From Granulosicoccaceae sp. 1_MG-2023 (lineage in GTDB: Bacteria > Pseudomonadota > Gammaproteobacteria > Granulosicoccales > Granulosicoccaceae), in the NCBI GenBank assembly GCA_030546905.1, contig JAUOPI010000024.1, positions 1 to 54,757 on the forward strand: a DNA stretch of 54,757 nt. The letters run 5' to 3'. Both the position numbers and the translations under genes were made by a program. This document shows positions 53,019-54,757 of the stretch, piece by piece (the first letter of the stretch is position 1; every line of letters starts with the position of its first letter). The notes below the pieces were generated by a model. That model searched no databases, was not told where the DNA came from, and saw only the letters and a list, made by a program, of their open reading frames with translations.

Positions 53019-54020
53019 ATGCAAAACAACAACTGGGCGCTGGCCCTGCAGGAATTCATTCATATCGGTGGCTGGCTGTTGGTGATTATCGCCGTGGTGT
53101 CAGTGCTGACCGGCGTGGTGCGGCACTATGTTCCACAGGAAAAGCTGCAGAACAAGCTGCAACAACATGAGAGCCGCGGCCCCCTGATCGGTGCCTTGAT
53201 GGGCGTACTGACGCCGTTCTGCAGCGCCGCCATGATTCCGGTCATGATCGGCATGGTGCAAATGGGCGTGGCCACCGGCACGGTCTTCAGCTTTCTGATT
53301 TCCGCACCGCTGACCAACTTTGTGGTGGTCGGGCTGATTCTGGCGACCTTCGGGATCAAGATCGCCGCGATCTATTTTCTGCTGACCCTCAGCGGCGCCA
53401 TGGTGGCCGGTTATATCGTCAGCAAAACCAGCCTGCGTCATGCGGTCAAGCGCGACCTGATCGAACCCGAACCGGCCTGCAGCGCGGCAACGGCAAAAGA
53501 TCATGAAGTGCAGTTTATTATGAACGAAGAAGACAAAGAACTCGGCGTGGCAGACTGCGCTGCGGCCGGCACCGCCTGCGCAGCGCAAAGCGCTCAGGCC
53601 ACACCGCACAAAGAACGCCTGCGCGCGGCCCTGCAGTTTGCCTGGGCACTCTTTAAAAAGATCACACCCTATGTGCTGATCGGTGCCGCAATCAGCGCCC
53701 TGTCGGCGGTGTTTCTGCCCGCGGAGATCGTCGAAAAATACGTCGGCAATGACAACTGGTTCGCCATCCCGGTTGCTGCGATCATCAGTGTGCCTTTATA
53801 TTTACGCATTGAGATGGCCTTGCCCTTACTGGATGTGCTGATTAACAAAGGCATGGGTATGGGTGCGGCGATGGCGCTGCTGATCGGCGGCACCGGCGCA
53901 AGTCTGCCGGAAATTGCGATCGTCTCGACCGTCCTGAAACCCCGCGCAGTGGTGGCCTTTGTGACCTTCGTCCTGTGTATGGCGATCATCGGCGGCGTGC
54001 TATTCAGTTTTATATTCTGA
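53019..54020 (+). CDS. permease of the DUF318/ArsP type
   Basis: A 333-residue membrane protein with about eight helices in two halves separated by a soluble loop (about residues 150-210) that carries Cys residues (ACSAATAKDHE and VADCAAAGTACAAQ). The duplicated signature is GVLTPFCSAAMIPVMIGMVQ and, in the second half, IGGTGASLPEIAIVSTVLKP. This is the UPF0718/DUF318 permease family that includes the organoarsenical exporter ArsP and related metal permeases. The start at 53019 has GGGAG upstream. The Cys pairs suit a metal(loid). An ArsR gene follows. Confidence 0.88.
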   Translation: MQNNNWALALQEFIHIGGWLLVIIAVVSVLTGVVRHYVPQEKLQNKLQQHESRGPLIGALMGVLTPFCSAAMIPVMIGMVQMGVATGTVFSFLISAPLTNFVVVGLILATFGIKIAAIYFLLTLSGAMVAGYIVSKTSLRHAVKRDLIEPEPACSAATAKDHEVQFIMNEEDKELGVADCAAAGTACAAQSAQATPHKERLRAALQFAWALFKKITPYVLIGAAISALSAVFLPAEIVEKYVGNDNWFAIPVAAIISVPLYLRIEMALPLLDVLINKGMGMGAAMALLIGGTGASLPEIAIVSTVLKPRAVVAFVTFVLCMAIIGGVLFSFIF

Positions 54021-54092
54021 CAATCTACAGCCGTGGCACCGGCAGGGGATGCGTCGCCTCCCCTGCCCTGATGCCGGAACCGAAGGAAAGCG

Positions 54093-54506
54093 ATGCTGAT
54101 AAACTATGTCGACACACTCAAAGCACTGGCTGACCCCAACCGTTTAAGGCTGTTCTGGTTGCTGGCCCACATCGACCAGCGCATCTGCGTCGCCGAAGCC
54201 ATGGACGTACTTGGCGAGTCTCACTACAACGTCTCGCGCAATCTGAAAATTCTCCTCAAGGCCAATATTGTCACCGCCAGCCGCGAGGGCAAGTGGGTTT
54301 TTTACAAGCTCAACACCGACGATACCGCCTTCAAGCGGCAGATTCTGGCCGCCGTACAGCAGATCCCGCCGGAGGAATTCGGCCCTGAGATCAAACGCTG
54401 CCAACTGCGCCTGAGTATGCGCCGCGACGGGCACTGTGTGATCGGCCCCGGCAGCGAAGAATGGCAAGCGGTCATCGCCGCAGAATCATCCGAAGCCCCA
54501 TCCTGA
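54093..54506 (+). CDS. ArsR-family metalloregulator
   Basis: A 137-residue winged-helix repressor. The DNA-binding part is LKALADPNRLRLFWLLAHID with ESHYNVSRNLKILLKANIVT and SREGKWVFYKL. Cys residues that may sense a metal(loid) are C32 (RICVAEA, where ArsR has its helix-3 Cys), and C102 and C115 near the C-terminus (RCQLRLS, GHCVIG), an arrangement closer to C-terminal-site ArsR variants than to E. coli ArsR. It lies 72 bases after the permease gene and probably represses both. AAGGAAAG precedes the ATG. Confidence 0.92.
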   Translation: MLINYVDTLKALADPNRLRLFWLLAHIDQRICVAEAMDVLGESHYNVSRNLKILLKANIVTASREGKWVFYKLNTDDTAFKRQILAAVQQIPPEEFGPEIKRCQLRLSMRRDGHCVIGPGSEEWQAVIAAESSEAPS

Positions 54507-54531
54507 AAGACGCTTGATAAGTCACTAAAGC

Positions 54532-54552
54532 CGCCGGCAAAAACTGCCGGCG
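54532..54552. terminator. stem-loop after arsR
   Basis: CGCCGGCA-aaaac-TGCCGGCG, an eight-base-pair perfect stem between the convergent arsR gene and the repeat protein gene. No strong T-run is present; possible bidirectional terminator. Confidence 0.5.
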
Positions 54553-54576
54553 ACCATCGTTTACTGCGATAAGAGC

Positions 54577-54757
54577 TTACTCCGCCTGCACAGCGCTTCC
54601 GGCAGACGAGGTTTGCGCTTGTACTTCGCTGTCCGGCTCGTCTTCTGCCTCAGGCGCAGCCCCGGCTTCAGGCGCAGCTTCGGCTTCAGGCGCAGCTTCG
54701 GCTTCAGGCGCAGCTTCGGCTTCAGGCGCAGCTTCGGCTTCAGGCGCAGCTTCGGCT
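54577..54757 (-). CDS. C-terminus of an AEAAPE-repeat protein (partial)
   Basis: The minus strand from the window's end is open to a TAA at 54577 and encodes Ala-Glu-Ala-Ala-Pro-Glu repeats ending DEPDSEVQAQTSSAGSAVQA. The upstream part lies outside the window. Low-complexity acidic Ala/Pro/Glu tails of this kind occur as linkers or disordered ends in many proteins, such as ribosome- or envelope-associated ones, so function cannot be assigned. Confidence 0.75.
   Translation of the reverse strand, partial: AEAAPEAEAAPEAEAAPEAEAAPEAEAAPEAGAAPEAEDEPDSEVQAQTSSAGSAVQAE
54651..54757. repeat. 18-base tandem repeats
   Basis: About six copies of an 18-base unit (CAGGCGCAGCTTCGGCTT and one variant, CAGGCGCAGCCCCGGCTT) running off the end. 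The unit length keeps frame and encodes the hexapeptide repeat of the partial gene. The near-identity of five units points to recent slippage expansion. Confidence 0.93.

Noticed and set aside
54651-54757. CRISPR-like repeat array
   Set aside because: Units are 18 bases, directly adjacent with no spacers, and keep a reading frame; this is a coding tandem repeat. No CRISPR array or cas gene was seen anywhere in the window.

Overview
The window reads as one chromosomal contig from a Gram-negative, probably marine or salt-tolerant gammaproteobacterium. Evidence is a porin with a strongly acidic mature part, two TRAP-type uptake systems, class Ia ribonucleotide reductase with two ATP cones, PurT, BioY and OxyR-, FNR- and LexA-type sites. 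The species cannot be fixed from sequence alone. The backbone is GC-rich; 5.8-15.2 kb is visibly AT-richer and is accessory DNA.

Layout. 0-5.7 kb: katG with an OxyR-type dyad, a short CDF transporter, a SnoaL-like protein, a fatty acid desaturase and a DMT permease. 5.8-15.2 kb: a decayed integron. Eleven cassette genes or remnants all lie on the minus strand, separated by at least eight attC-like sites. Three copies of the platform (attI-like end, leader, LexA-box intI promoter) are present. Two are followed by intI pseudogenes, and each of these is joined to a fragment of the 3' end of the intact DMT gene at 4801-5712. IS3- and IS1182-type transposase remnants lie in the first sub-array. 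Cassette products include a HEPN/AbiU2-like protein, a PIN-like protein, an HNH nuclease, a cold-shock/zinc-ribbon/membrane fusion, DUF4282 and DUF4870 membrane proteins and VOC proteins.

15.6-20 kb: nrdA-nrdB behind a cobalamin riboswitch, which suggests a second, B12-dependent reductase elsewhere in the genome. 20-24.4 kb: a DUF3047 protein, an FAD amine oxidase, an outer-membrane barrel protein and a DsrE protein with an FNR/Anr box. 24.9-32.1 kb: a D-galactonate operon (FadR-type regulator, dctPQM, dgoD, dgoA, dgoK, gluconokinase), followed by a paralogue of the barrel protein. 33.1-38.0 kb: a second dctPQM set with a sigma-54 activator, a -24/-12 promoter and three palindromic activator sites.

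38.3-47.1 kb: bioY, a parD-like gene overlapping map, an AraC regulator, and a fatty-acid-type operon (acyl-CoA dehydrogenase, thiolase, acyl-CoA synthetase) with a divergent AraC regulator. 47.2-54.8 kb: peroxiredoxin-glutaredoxin fusion, purT, porin, EamA permease, FMN reductase plus GST, a metal(loid) permease with ArsR regulator, and the C-terminus of an AEAAPE-repeat protein running off the end.

The strongest candidate for something little described is the triplicated integron platform whose units share one intI-DMT fusion junction. Next come the riboswitch on nrdAB and the fully readable sigma-54 control region.
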